Origin: AWTP1-13 sp050248715
GTDB taxonomy: Bacteria > Pseudomonadota > Alphaproteobacteria > Rhizobiales > Hyphomicrobiaceae
Assembly (NCBI GenBank): GCA_050248715.1
Contig: JBFWRV010000009.1
Span: 1-64,000, forward strand
DNA length: 64,000 nt
Reading direction: 5' to 3'
Shown here piece after piece: positions 1-7,953 of the stretch (position 1 is its first letter; every line of letters begins with the position of its first letter). Below the pieces are notes generated by a model. The model did no database searches, was not told the DNA's origin, and saw only the letters and a list, made by a program, of their open reading frames with translations. The position numbers and the translations under genes were made by a program.

Positions 1-123
1 AGTGGCGTCGAACGAATGCGTGCCGACCTCGTTCAGGCACCTGCTCCACTCCTGCGATATCTGCGCCAGAGCAGGCCCCGCGATCACGACCGTTATCACA
101 AGCGGCGAAAGAGATTGGCGCAT
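1..123 (-). CDS. Secreted protein of unknown function, N-terminus only
   Basis: This is the first 41 codons of a gene that runs off the left edge. The product begins MRQSLSPLVITVVIAGPALA and has a clear signal peptide with an ALA-Q type cleavage site. The mature part starts QISQEWSRCLNEVGTHSFDAT. A GGGAG ribosome site lies 6 bases before this ATG, so I prefer it to the in-frame ATG at 150. The Trp-x-x-Cys pattern just after the signal resembles periplasmic TPR proteins of Hyphomicrobiales, but too little is visible to name it. Confidence 0.55.
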   Translation of the reverse strand, partial: MRQSLSPLVITVVIAGPALAQISQEWSRCLNEVGTHSFDAT

Positions 124-231
124 CAGCCGCTCCCACGCTTGAGCGAGCATGCCGACCCGGTTCCTTCAGATGGGCAGAGATATTTCACAACGTGATCGCC
201 GCTTGCGCCTCTCAGTTGAAGCCGTCCGGGG

Positions 232-1923
232 TCATCGAAAAGCAGCTACGCGGGCAGCTTGCTCCGCGATGACACGGGCGTTGTCCAGATCGGGAGTGCC
301 GGCCGGCTCACCGCGCACCATCACTTTGGGACTCGACCATACCGGCAGCCGCGGGCAGCCGTTGCAGCTCTCCTTGTAGCTCATGATGTCGCGCCACTTG
401 GTGCCGTTGACGTAGCCATGGCCGTACGGGAACGGAGTCATGCTCTTGTCGAGATTGAGGTCGTGGCGGGCACCGATCAAATGGCCGATCTCGTGCGCCA
501 GCGTATGGCTCGTCGCCGCACATTCGTGGTGAATCACCGCGAAGGCCTCGTCCGCATCCGCATAGACGCGCGTCGCCAGCCCGCAGCCCTGCGGATCATC
601 CACGATCAGCATTGCCACATCGGCCCGGTGCTTTTCCCGCAGCGGATGAATCTCCTCGAGGTAGCCGTCGCCCTTGTCGGCCAAACGCCAGACATGATCA
701 AAATGTGCTGCACCCTCCTCAGTGTAGGTGGTCTGGTAGGCGTGCACGAGGCGCAGCTTTACGTGGCCCAGGCCGCTTTGGCGAAAAGACTGATTGGCTT
801 CCTCGATGCTGAGGTCCACCAGATCGCGCCGCATGTCCGCGTAGTTGCCGGCAGCCTTCTTGGTGTAGGCGACGATGACGTCTATGACGATGTCTCCGGG
901 GCGTGCGCCAGCTTTGCCGTCGGGCTCTGCTTTCGCGCCCTTTGCCTTCGATGCGGCCAGAGCGACTCGCGGGTCCTTGTTTGCCCGTGTCTGTGAGCGC
1001 CTGTCCGGCGGTGCATCCTTGGACGGGCGCAGCGTGCTGCCATCACCCTGACGCACCAAAGGGTCGTCGCGAAGGCTGGCATCGTTCTTCCGCAGGCCGG
1101 CAGGCATCGGCGCATGCTCCTGCGGCATCTTCTCGTCGCTCATTTCGACCACGGCATGCATCTGGCCGCCCAAGTGGCGGATCGAATACAGACGCCCCTG
1201 ATGTTGCAAGGCCCCGGCCATCTTGCCGTCCGGCCACCACATGATCGTCGCCGGAGCTTCCGTCCCCTCGACAGTGCCGTGCCAGACGCACATGCGAGGA
1301 CTTACCTCGACGCGGGTTCGATTGATCGTCAGCATCGTGCCCTGGCCAAGCGTGACGACTATCCTCGCGGAGTCTCGGGACGGCGCACTTGCGTCCTCCC
1401 CTTTGGTCAGAGCGTATTCCACGACAGCAGGAAGCGAAGCCTCCACCACGCCAACCGCCGTGGTCGCGCGAGAGGCCTTCGCGATCTCCATGATCTGCTT
1501 CTGCTTGTCGTTCATTCTGATGTCGGCGGGTGCCAGACGAAATATCTCGTTCCAATCGTCGGTAGGCTCTCGAGACGCTTCGGGAATAGCGCCGCGTGTT
1601 CGGCGCGGCTTGCGACCGTCCGCAAGGCTTCGCTCGCCAAGCAGCCTCACGCCGATGCCGTGCTGACCCGCAGCCTTCGTCACGGCGTCGACCTTCTCCT
1701 TGGGAACCGACCAGACCTCACTCTTCGTCAGCGAAAGAAGCTGGACCGATGGGTTGCCGGCCAAAGCCTTGAGCGACTTGTAGGCGGATGACTGCCGCGA
1801 CGGCAGCGAGGACACAATCAGCTGGGCCCGCTCTTGATCGCTCTGTGCCTGGGCCGGGCCATCTGCAAACCGGACGAAGCACCCCAGCACGACGGACAAG
1901 CCGATGATGGTGCGTACAGCCAT
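232..1923 (-). CDS. Secreted zinc metalloprotease, reprolysin/adamalysin-like (metzincin)
   Basis: About 563 residues, exported by an N-terminal signal peptide ending near PAQAQ. The C-terminal third carries the metzincin zinc site HEIGHLIGARHD near residue 477 (HExxHxxGxxHD: three His ligands, catalytic Glu). A Met-turn, DIMSY, follows about 36 residues later. A Cys pair (CNGC) lies just after the Met-turn. The roughly 300-residue N-terminal part is probably a propeptide, which is usual for this fold but is inferred here. ATG at 1923 is preferred over GTG at 1932 because the GGGAG ribosome site is too close to the GTG. The gene stands alone, with a 563-base leader region before the next gene. 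The substrate cannot be told. Confidence 0.8.
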   Translation of the reverse strand: MAVRTIIGLSVVLGCFVRFADGPAQAQSDQERAQLIVSSLPSRQSSAYKSLKALAGNPSVQLLSLTKSEVWSVPKEKVDAVTKAAGQHGIGVRLLGERSLADGRKPRRTRGAIPEASREPTDDWNEIFRLAPADIRMNDKQKQIMEIAKASRATTAVGVVEASLPAVVEYALTKGEDASAPSRDSARIVVTLGQGTMLTINRTRVEVSPRMCVWHGTVEGTEAPATIMWWPDGKMAGALQHQGRLYSIRHLGGQMHAVVEMSDEKMPQEHAPMPAGLRKNDASLRDDPLVRQGDGSTLRPSKDAPPDRRSQTRANKDPRVALAASKAKGAKAEPDGKAGARPGDIVIDVIVAYTKKAAGNYADMRRDLVDLSIEEANQSFRQSGLGHVKLRLVHAYQTTYTEEGAAHFDHVWRLADKGDGYLEEIHPLREKHRADVAMLIVDDPQGCGLATRVYADADEAFAVIHHECAATSHTLAHEIGHLIGARHDLNLDKSMTPFPYGHGYVNGTKWRDIMSYKESCNGCPRLPVWSSPKVMVRGEPAGTPDLDNARVIAEQAARVAAFR

Positions 1924-1997
1924 CGTCCCCACATGCTCCCATCAACAGAAAGAACCTCTGCGCGCGATCGGCGCCACGATGCCAACTCAGGTTGGAC

Positions 1998-2024
1998 CCA
2001 TCGGTCAGACCTCCCGACCGATGG
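1998..2024. repeat. Perfect 9-bp inverted repeat upstream of the metalloprotease gene
   Basis: CCATCGGTC at 1998-2006 and GACCGATGG at 2016-2024 form a perfect 9-bp inverted repeat with a 9-base spacer. It sits about 75 bases before the start of the metalloprotease gene, in its leader or promoter. It could be an operator or an RNA hairpin. There is no T-run on either side, so a simple terminator is less likely. The rest of 1924-2486 shows no gene, RNA or mobile-element remnant that I recognise. Confidence 0.5.
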
Positions 2025-2486
2025 ACATCGTCGCTTGCTCGATCACCCTTCGGCAGACCGCCGGCATGGCCAGATCGCAACGTTACACCAGCGCGTTGAC
2101 CTAAAGAAGCGGACGCGCTTCGTCTCGCCCCCCGGCCATACAAACTTCGTCGGGCAGTGCACCGCTGCCTGTACAGCTTAACGGCGCTGGGTCGATGCCG
2201 CGAAGCTGTTCAAAACCAACCCGCGCTTCTCGCTTGGCGCCCCATAACAGGGTATCGCGATAGGGTTGCCCGCGTTCAAGGGGCTACCAGGGGATGGGCC
2301 AAGCGGAGCGGAAGCCGCGGGGGGTGCGCGCGGCGACGGTGTGGCTGGCCATTAGTGACAGAGTTAGGCGTGCAAATCGATGGTGCAATCCCGCAACATC
2401 GGACACATCAATCGACCTGCACGACTTGCTTCTTAACCAGAGGAAAATAGTGTTTATTGCCAACAAGTTGGGTACGGGAGTGAATA

Positions 2487-3314
2487 ATGCACCGAGCCAT
2501 CGTCATCGTCGTGAGCGCTTTGATCAGTGCGCTCTTCACGCAAGGCGTTCTGGCCGACGGGAAGGCCAAGCCGCGCAAGGCTCAGCCCTCGACCGCACCG
2601 GCGGCACCCAGCAGCAACTGGACCGGGCTGCAAACCGGGGCAAATGGCGGCAACAGCTCTCTCGCACAGAATTTTGCCGAGCCGGGAGCATTTCTCTGCC
2701 CCACACCTCCCTGGGTGACCTGTGCTGAAACGCCGTTCATATTCAGTGGACATCCTTCCAGCATCACGGCCGGAGGATTTACAGGATATCGCGTGCAGTT
2801 CGGCGGACTGGTCGTCGGCATCGAGGGGGATATCGCCTGGAAGCGCGCCGTCACATCCTACGTTCAGTCGGGGATCACTCCCCTCTATGTCCATGAGACG
2901 TTCACCGGCAGCATGACGCAGAGCTGGGACGGCTCCGTCCGCGGCCGGCTGGGCGCACTTCTCACCCCGTCGCTCCTTGCCTATGTGACCGGAGGCGCGG
3001 CCTTCGGCATGGTGAGCGGCTCGTTCAGCTACAATGCTCAGTTCAACTCGTACTACGGGCCGGCTTCTGTGACCGGTGCTGCAAGCTGGAATGACCTGCG
3101 GCTGGGGTACACCGTGGGCGGGGGCGTCGAGATAGACATAGGGATGGGGCTGAAGGCCAGGCTCGAATACCGCTTTGTAGATTTCGGGCACATCTCCAAG
3201 GACGTCCCGCTTACGAATACAGGATGCTACGCCTACACCTGCGGCACAAATGCGCATATCGACATGAATGCGGCCTTCCATACCGTGAGGCTGGGCCTAG
3301 GCGTGGATCTCTGA
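2487..3314 (+). CDS. Outer-membrane beta-barrel protein, Omp25/immunogenic-protein type
   Basis: 275 residues with a signal peptide of about 23 residues ending in VLA-DGK. The mature chain is Gly- and aromatic-rich with alternating short strands. It contains a typical GIEGDIAW strand, a TVGGGVEIDIG strand followed by KARLEYRFVDFG, and a C-terminal VRLGLGVDL ending characteristic of eight-stranded outer-membrane barrels recognised by the Bam machinery. A GGGAG ribosome site precedes ATG 2487. The gene is monocistronic. Proteins of this class are abundant structural or surface antigens in Hyphomicrobiales; no specific transport role can be assigned. Confidence 0.85.
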   Translation: MHRAIVIVVSALISALFTQGVLADGKAKPRKAQPSTAPAAPSSNWTGLQTGANGGNSSLAQNFAEPGAFLCPTPPWVTCAETPFIFSGHPSSITAGGFTGYRVQFGGLVVGIEGDIAWKRAVTSYVQSGITPLYVHETFTGSMTQSWDGSVRGRLGALLTPSLLAYVTGGAAFGMVSGSFSYNAQFNSYYGPASVTGAASWNDLRLGYTVGGGVEIDIGMGLKARLEYRFVDFGHISKDVPLTNTGCYAYTCGTNAHIDMNAAFHTVRLGLGVDL

Positions 3315-3469
3315 GGGGGATTTTCCCTACGTAGCGCCACGGTACTGGACCGCTTCAACCCGTGCCCGGTCGCGGGTTACCCCCAGTAACGACCGCGGGT
3401 GGTTCTGCTCGCGGTCAGCGCGCATCCTCTCGGTGCCGGCCGCGTGAGCGCGAGCAGCTTGTGGCTCCG

Positions 3470-3706
3470 TCAGACGTTCGACGCCAAGCCGGCAGCACCG
3501 GCGAGGCCCGTGCTCGTATCGAGGCCGGTGGTCGCAGCGGCCGGAGTGGCGTTGCCAGGCTGCGCCGCCTTGGCCTCGACCGGTTTCTTCACCGCTTTCG
3601 CCGAGCGGTACGACTTTCCGTGCGAACCGCCGCAGTGCGCGAGGGCAGGGTTGGCGGCAACCGCCAGGACGGCGGCGAATGCAAGGGCAAGAGCTGTCTT
3701 CTGCAT
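3470..3706 (-). CDS. Small exported protein of unknown function
   Basis: 78 residues starting MQKTALALAFAAVLAVAANP, a strong signal peptide with cleavage after ALA. The mature segment is short, starts HCGGSHGKSYRS, and is then Ala-, Lys- and Thr-rich with low complexity. A GGAG ribosome site lies 7 bases before ATG 3706, so the longer in-frame reading back to 3847 is unlikely to be used. The His/Cys/Ser motif at the mature N-terminus is the only feature that hints at metal or redox chemistry. I do not recognise the family. It converges with the beta-barrel gene. Confidence 0.6.
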   Translation of the reverse strand: MQKTALALAFAAVLAVAANPALAHCGGSHGKSYRSAKAVKKPVEAKAAQPGNATPAAATTGLDTSTGLAGAAGLASNV

Positions 3707-3921
3707 GGGTCGTCTCCATTCGTTGGCGTTCATGGCGCCATTATCGCGACCGGCGCCGCCAAACCCTGTTCCAGCCGTGACAATAACGGACATGTGTACA
3801 GACGTGAGCTTCGAACGCCCGGATGCTCGCGGGCTGGGCCCGGTCAAATCCGGGCCTGGAGCCCCCTTGACAGGAGACCGCGGCAGCCGAGGATCGCCCG
3901 ACGCCCCGCATGGAGGAAGAC

Positions 3922-4749
3922 GTGTCGTTCGACTTCTCGACGTTGCTCTGGATACTCATCGCCGTGATGGCCTTGCAGCCCTTGCTGATGGGCCGATGGT
4001 TTTCCGTCCGGCGCATACAGGCGATCCGGGCCATCGAGAAGGCCAACGGCTCGCGCGTCATCACGATGATCCACCGGCAGGAGAAGCGAAGCCTATTCGG
4101 CTTCAACGTCTCCCGCCACATCGATCTCGAGGACGCGCAAACCATCATCGCCGCCATCAAGGAGACCCCGCCAGAGCGTCCGATCGACATCGTGCTGCAT
4201 ACGCCGGGCGGCCTGGTTCTCGCGGCCATGCAGATCGCCCGAGCCGTGGAGGCCCATCCCGCCAAGGTCACGGTCTACGTGCCCGTCTACGCCATGTCCG
4301 GCGGAACGCTCATTGCGCTCGCCGCCGACGAGGTCGTTCTGGGCGAGTTCTCGATGCTGGGGCCGATTGATCCGCAGATTGCCGGACTGCCGGCGGCGAG
4401 CATCGTGCGGGCGCGCGATTCCAAGCCCGTCGAGCACGTCTTCGATCTGACCCTCGTGCTGGCCGATGTCAGCGAGAAGGCTCTGGCCCAGGTGAAGCGG
4501 GGCGCCGTCGAATTGCTGACGCCGCGGCTCGACCAGGCGACCGCGGAGAAGCTCGCCGAGAAGCTCGCCGGCGGGCATTGGACGCACGACTATGCGCTCA
4601 CGGCCCAGGAAGCCACCGAGTTGGGATTGCCGGTGAAGGTCGGGATGCCGACGGCGGTGCTGGAGCTCATGAAGCTCTACCCGCAGCCGGTGCAGCGGTC
4701 GGGCGTGGAGTTCCTGCCGATCGACGTTCCGACCAAGCGGCCGCTATAG
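3922..4749 (+). CDS. Membrane-anchored Clp-fold serine protease, SDH/SppA-like
   Basis: About 275 residues. A single hydrophobic segment at residues 5-25 anchors the N-terminus, followed by a ClpP/crotonase-fold protease domain. The oxyanion loop reads HTPGG, the nucleophile is the Ser of AMSGGT about 30 residues later, and an SMLGPIDPQ segment follows. This matches the serine dehydrogenase proteinase family (PF01972), relatives of signal peptide peptidase A. The start is taken as GTG 3922 because GGAGG lies 5 bases before it; the ATG at 3910 overlaps that ribosome site. The active site probably faces the cytoplasm and may degrade membrane-associated peptides, by analogy only. Confidence 0.75.
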   Translation: MSFDFSTLLWILIAVMALQPLLMGRWFSVRRIQAIRAIEKANGSRVITMIHRQEKRSLFGFNVSRHIDLEDAQTIIAAIKETPPERPIDIVLHTPGGLVLAAMQIARAVEAHPAKVTVYVPVYAMSGGTLIALAADEVVLGEFSMLGPIDPQIAGLPAASIVRARDSKPVEHVFDLTLVLADVSEKALAQVKRGAVELLTPRLDQATAEKLAEKLAGGHWTHDYALTAQEATELGLPVKVGMPTAVLELMKLYPQPVQRSGVEFLPIDVPTKRPL

Positions 4750-4760
4750 GCCGCCAACCG

Positions 4761-5834
4761 CTAGTTCATCCGCTGTCCCGTCGCCGTATCGAACAGGTGG
4801 CACTGCTCCGGAGCGAAGCTGAACTTTACCGGCGACCCCAGCGCCAGCGACGTCGCGGGCGGTACCTTGGCAACGAGCGACTGGCCCTCGCCGACGTCGA
4901 AATGCACGAGCGTCACGTCGCCCAGCGGCTCGAGCAGCCGGGCCGTTCCCGGCGACGACGCTGCGCCGTTGATCACAACATGCTCCGAGCGCACGCCGAG
5001 CGTGACGCTGCGCCCGCGAAGGCCGGCAGGGAGGGAAGCCGGCAGGGCCTGCTCGATGCCGCCGCCGCGGAAGAGGGGGCCGGTGGCGCCGCCATCCACC
5101 GCGCCCTCCAGGAAGTTCATGGTGGGCGTGCCGAAGAAGCCCGCGACGAAGCGCGTAGCCGGGCAGTTGTAGATTTCCAGCGGCGTGCCCAGCTGCTCGA
5201 TCTTCCCTTTGCTCATGACGACGATGCGGTCCGCCATCGTCATGGCCTCGGCCTGATCGTGCGTGACGTAGATGAAGGTCGCCTTGAGCTTGCCGTGCAG
5301 GCGCTTGAGCTCCGTGCGCATGTCGACCCTGAGCTTGGCATCGAGGCTCGACAGCGGCTCGTCCATCAGAAATACGGCCGGGTTGGTCACGATCGTGCGG
5401 GCGAGCGCGACGCGCTGGCTTTCGCCGCCCGAGCATTGCCGAGGCATCTTGGCAAGCAGCGGTTGGATGTGCATTGCCTCCGCAGCCGCCGTCACGCGCG
5501 CCTTGATCTCGGCGGACGGCACCTTGCGCACGCGGAGCCCGAAAGCGATGTTCTCGAACACCGTCATGTGCGGGAAAAGCGCAAGGTCTTGGAACACCAT
5601 GCCGAGACCGCGCTCGCCCGGCTCCACGTCGTTGACGACCGTGCCGCCGATGACGATGCTGCCGCTCGTCGGCGTCTCCAGCCCCGAGATCATGTTGAGC
5701 GTCGTCGTCTTGCCGCAGCCGGATGGCCCAACCATGATCAGGAACTCGCCGTCGCGGACGTCGAGCGAAACCCCGCTGACAGCCACGTAGCTGCCGAACG
5801 ACTTCACCAGGTTCTGGAGTGCGATCCCTGCCAC
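4761..5834 (-). CDS. ABC importer ATPase, MalK/UgpC type
   Basis: 357 residues. The Walker A GPSGCGKTT is at 36-44, Q-loop VFQD near 80, signature motif CSGGESQR at 134-141, Walker B with the catalytic Glu in FLMDEP at 155-160, then the SSLDAK D-loop and the H-loop YVTHDQ. The C-terminal 120 residues form a TOBE-type regulatory domain typical of CUT1 carbohydrate importers. The signature begins with Cys instead of Leu, a mild deviation. It is the last gene of a binding protein-permease-permease-ATPase series and powers that importer at the inner membrane. The substrate cannot be deduced from the ATPase. Confidence 0.92.
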   Translation of the reverse strand: MAGIALQNLVKSFGSYVAVSGVSLDVRDGEFLIMVGPSGCGKTTTLNMISGLETPTSGSIVIGGTVVNDVEPGERGLGMVFQDLALFPHMTVFENIAFGLRVRKVPSAEIKARVTAAAEAMHIQPLLAKMPRQCSGGESQRVALARTIVTNPAVFLMDEPLSSLDAKLRVDMRTELKRLHGKLKATFIYVTHDQAEAMTMADRIVVMSKGKIEQLGTPLEIYNCPATRFVAGFFGTPTMNFLEGAVDGGATGPLFRGGGIEQALPASLPAGLRGRSVTLGVRSEHVVINGAASSPGTARLLEPLGDVTLVHFDVGEGQSLVAKVPPATSLALGSPVKFSFAPEQCHLFDTATGQRMN

Positions 5835-5882
5835 GGTGCGTCCTAGATGCTCCCTTGGGGCACGCCGGCTGCGGTGCGCTGC

Positions 5883-6842
5883 CTACTTGCGGATCGTGCC
5901 GAAGCTGAACCCCTTCACGAGATGCTTCTGGATGAGAAGGCCCATGATGACGACGGGAACGGTCACCACCGTGCCGATGGCGGCTTGCGGCCCGTAGAGG
6001 CGTCCCTCCGCCGCGCTCTGGAACTTGTTGAGCAGGACAGTGAGCGTCGTCACCTCTGGGTGCGTCAGCGTGAGCGCCAGCAGGAACTCCGCCCAGTTGA
6101 GGATGAAGACGAACAGGAACGTCACCACCATGCCAGAGGCGACAAGCGGCAGGACGACGAGTCGCAGCACCTGGAGACGACCGGCTCCCATGAGGCGTGC
6201 TGCGTGCTCCAGCGTGTAAGGCACCTCGTCGATGAAGGTCAGCATCATCCAGATGACGAACGGCAGCGTCGTGACGGTGTAGATGAGGATGAGCCCGACA
6301 TACGTGTCGAACAAGCTGATGCGCACGCCGAACAGCGCCGACGTCGCGTAGGGGATGATGATCGCGTAGTAGATGAGGATCGAGATCGCGACCACGATCG
6401 GTGGGATCATGCGGATCATGAGAATCGTGTGGCGGAAATACTTGCCGCCGACGTTAAACCGCGAGATCGCGTAGGCGAGGAACGTGCCGAGCAGCAGGCC
6501 GAGCAGCGAAGCCGCCGTGCACACGAGCAGCGCGTCGCCGAGCCCCTTCCAGATGGTGAAGGCCTGCTCGGTCGCCTGGCGGCTCAGCGTCGGGTCGAGC
6601 GCACCGAAAGCGAAAATCTGCGCGTAGTTATGGAGCGTCGGCTCGTGCGGCAGCCAGCGTGGAGGCCAGGCCACCCACTCGCCGGCATCCTTGAACGATG
6701 TCGACACCATCCAGAAGATCGGAAAGGCGATGAAGGCCGTCCAGGCGAGAAGGATCGCGTGCCGGCCGATCTTGCCCAGGCGCTCGCGCCTTCGCCTGCG
6801 CGACCGCGCCGCTTGGCCTGCGACGTCTGCCGCTGTGATCAT
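5883..6842 (-). CDS. ABC importer permease, MalG/UgpE type
   Basis: 319 residues with about six membrane segments and the CUT1 permease EAA loop, seen as EHAARLMGAGRLQVLRLV, which docks on the ATPase. ATG 6842 is chosen because it forms a 4-base ATGA overlap with the stop of the upstream permease. The reading continues open upstream in the same frame, but that part is only a shadow of the other permease. The N-terminal cytoplasmic tail is Arg-rich. Partner of the MalF-type permease and the adjacent ATPase in one inner-membrane complex. Confidence 0.92.
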   Translation of the reverse strand: MITAADVAGQAARSRRRRRERLGKIGRHAILLAWTAFIAFPIFWMVSTSFKDAGEWVAWPPRWLPHEPTLHNYAQIFAFGALDPTLSRQATEQAFTIWKGLGDALLVCTAASLLGLLLGTFLAYAISRFNVGGKYFRHTILMIRMIPPIVVAISILIYYAIIIPYATSALFGVRISLFDTYVGLILIYTVTTLPFVIWMMLTFIDEVPYTLEHAARLMGAGRLQVLRLVVLPLVASGMVVTFLFVFILNWAEFLLALTLTHPEVTTLTVLLNKFQSAAEGRLYGPQAAIGTVVTVPVVIMGLLIQKHLVKGFSFGTIRK

Positions 6843-7822
6843 TGCGCGCCCCCCTCGACCGCACGCCGCTGGCTGATCAGCATGTAGATGCCGAAGAAAA
6901 TGAGGAACGAGAAGATGAAGAGCAGAATGATCGATGCGGCGGCGCCGAAGCTGAACTTGTTGAACACCCACACCTGCTCCCACAGGAAATAGGCAACAGT
7001 CTGCGTCGATGTGCCGGGGCCGCCGAAGGTCAGCAGCACCACCGGGTCGAATAGCTTCAACGCCTCCATCGAGCGGATGATGACGGCGATGACGATTGCG
7101 GGCTTGAGCAGCGGCAGCTCGACGCGCCAGAAAGTCTGCCACGCCGAAGCGCCCATGACGCGGGCCGCATTGATGAGCTGCCGCGGGAGCGCGGCAAAGC
7201 CCGAGAGGAAGATCAGGAACGTCAGCGACGTCCATTGCCACACGTCGGCGAGAATGATCGCCCACTGGGCGGCGACAGGATGCGAAAGCCAGCGGATGCG
7301 AGGGTCAATGCCGAACATCCCGAGCAGCGGCGCAAGGAGCTGATTGAGCGGGCCGCTGTCGATGTAAATCATGGAGAAGTTGTAGCCGACGACGATCGGC
7401 ACGATCATCATCGGCACCAGGAATATCGTCGTGTACAGCTTCCGCGACCGCGTGCATCGCGACACGAGCATCGCCAGCAGGAAGCCTATGGCAAGCTCAA
7501 GCGCCACGGCAACGCCGGAGAAATAGAACGTGCGGGCGAGCGCCAGCCAGAACTGGTCGTTCTCAAGCACACCCCGGTAGTTGTCGAGCCCGGCAAACGT
7601 CGCCGTCTCGAAGGGGCGGTTGGCGCGCCATCGAAGCAGGCTAATCCAGATCGTGAGTGCGAACGGGATCAGAATCGTCAGAACAAACAGCGCCTCCACC
7701 ACGACGAAAGGGATGAGGCGAAAGACGCGCTCGGAGGCAAGCCAGCGCGAAAGGCGCTGTCCCGCCCCTCGCCGGGCCGGGGCGGCTGCGGCAACGGCAT
7801 CACTCGTGCTGATCTCTGTCAT
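6839..7822 (-). CDS. ABC importer permease, MalF/UgpA type
   Basis: 327 residues with about six transmembrane helices. The EAA docking loop is INAARVMGASAWQTFWRVEL, just before the last two helices. It overlaps the downstream permease gene by 4 bases (translational coupling) and lies 131 bases after the solute-binding-protein gene. That gap is filled by a GC-rich palindromic repeat. This spacing often lets the binding protein be made in excess over the membrane subunits, here through a hairpin between the genes; that effect is inferred. Confidence 0.92.
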   Translation of the reverse strand: MTEISTSDAVAAAAPARRGAGQRLSRWLASERVFRLIPFVVVEALFVLTILIPFALTIWISLLRWRANRPFETATFAGLDNYRGVLENDQFWLALARTFYFSGVAVALELAIGFLLAMLVSRCTRSRKLYTTIFLVPMMIVPIVVGYNFSMIYIDSGPLNQLLAPLLGMFGIDPRIRWLSHPVAAQWAIILADVWQWTSLTFLIFLSGFAALPRQLINAARVMGASAWQTFWRVELPLLKPAIVIAVIIRSMEALKLFDPVVLLTFGGPGTSTQTVAYFLWEQVWVFNKFSFGAAASIILLFIFSFLIFFGIYMLISQRRAVEGGAQ

Positions 7823-7840
7823 TCACCAACCGGCCGTTGC

Positions 7841-7935
7841 GCTCGCCGCCGCCTCCCTCTCCCTGTCGTCCGTCACGATGGGGAGGGGGTCGGGGCGAGG
7901 GCGCTTATGGCTGCCCCTCACCCTGAGCGGGAAGA
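7841..7935 (-). repeat. GC-rich REP-like palindromic intergenic element, copy 1
   Basis: Between the binding-protein and permease genes lies a C/G-run palindrome. Read on the minus strand it contains GCCCCGACCCCCTCCCC, a spacer, then GGGAGAGGGAG. The same core layout recurs at 56632-56745. Elements of this type are dispersed in many proteobacterial genomes, so this is probably a repetitive extragenic palindrome that can fold in mRNA between the two genes. Confidence 0.6.
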
Positions 7936-7953
7936 GAGAATTCGTGCCCGCGA

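Noticed and set aside
4578..5846. Open frame of 422 codons opposite the importer ATPase
   Set aside because: Antisense of a gene with every ABC ATPase motif present.
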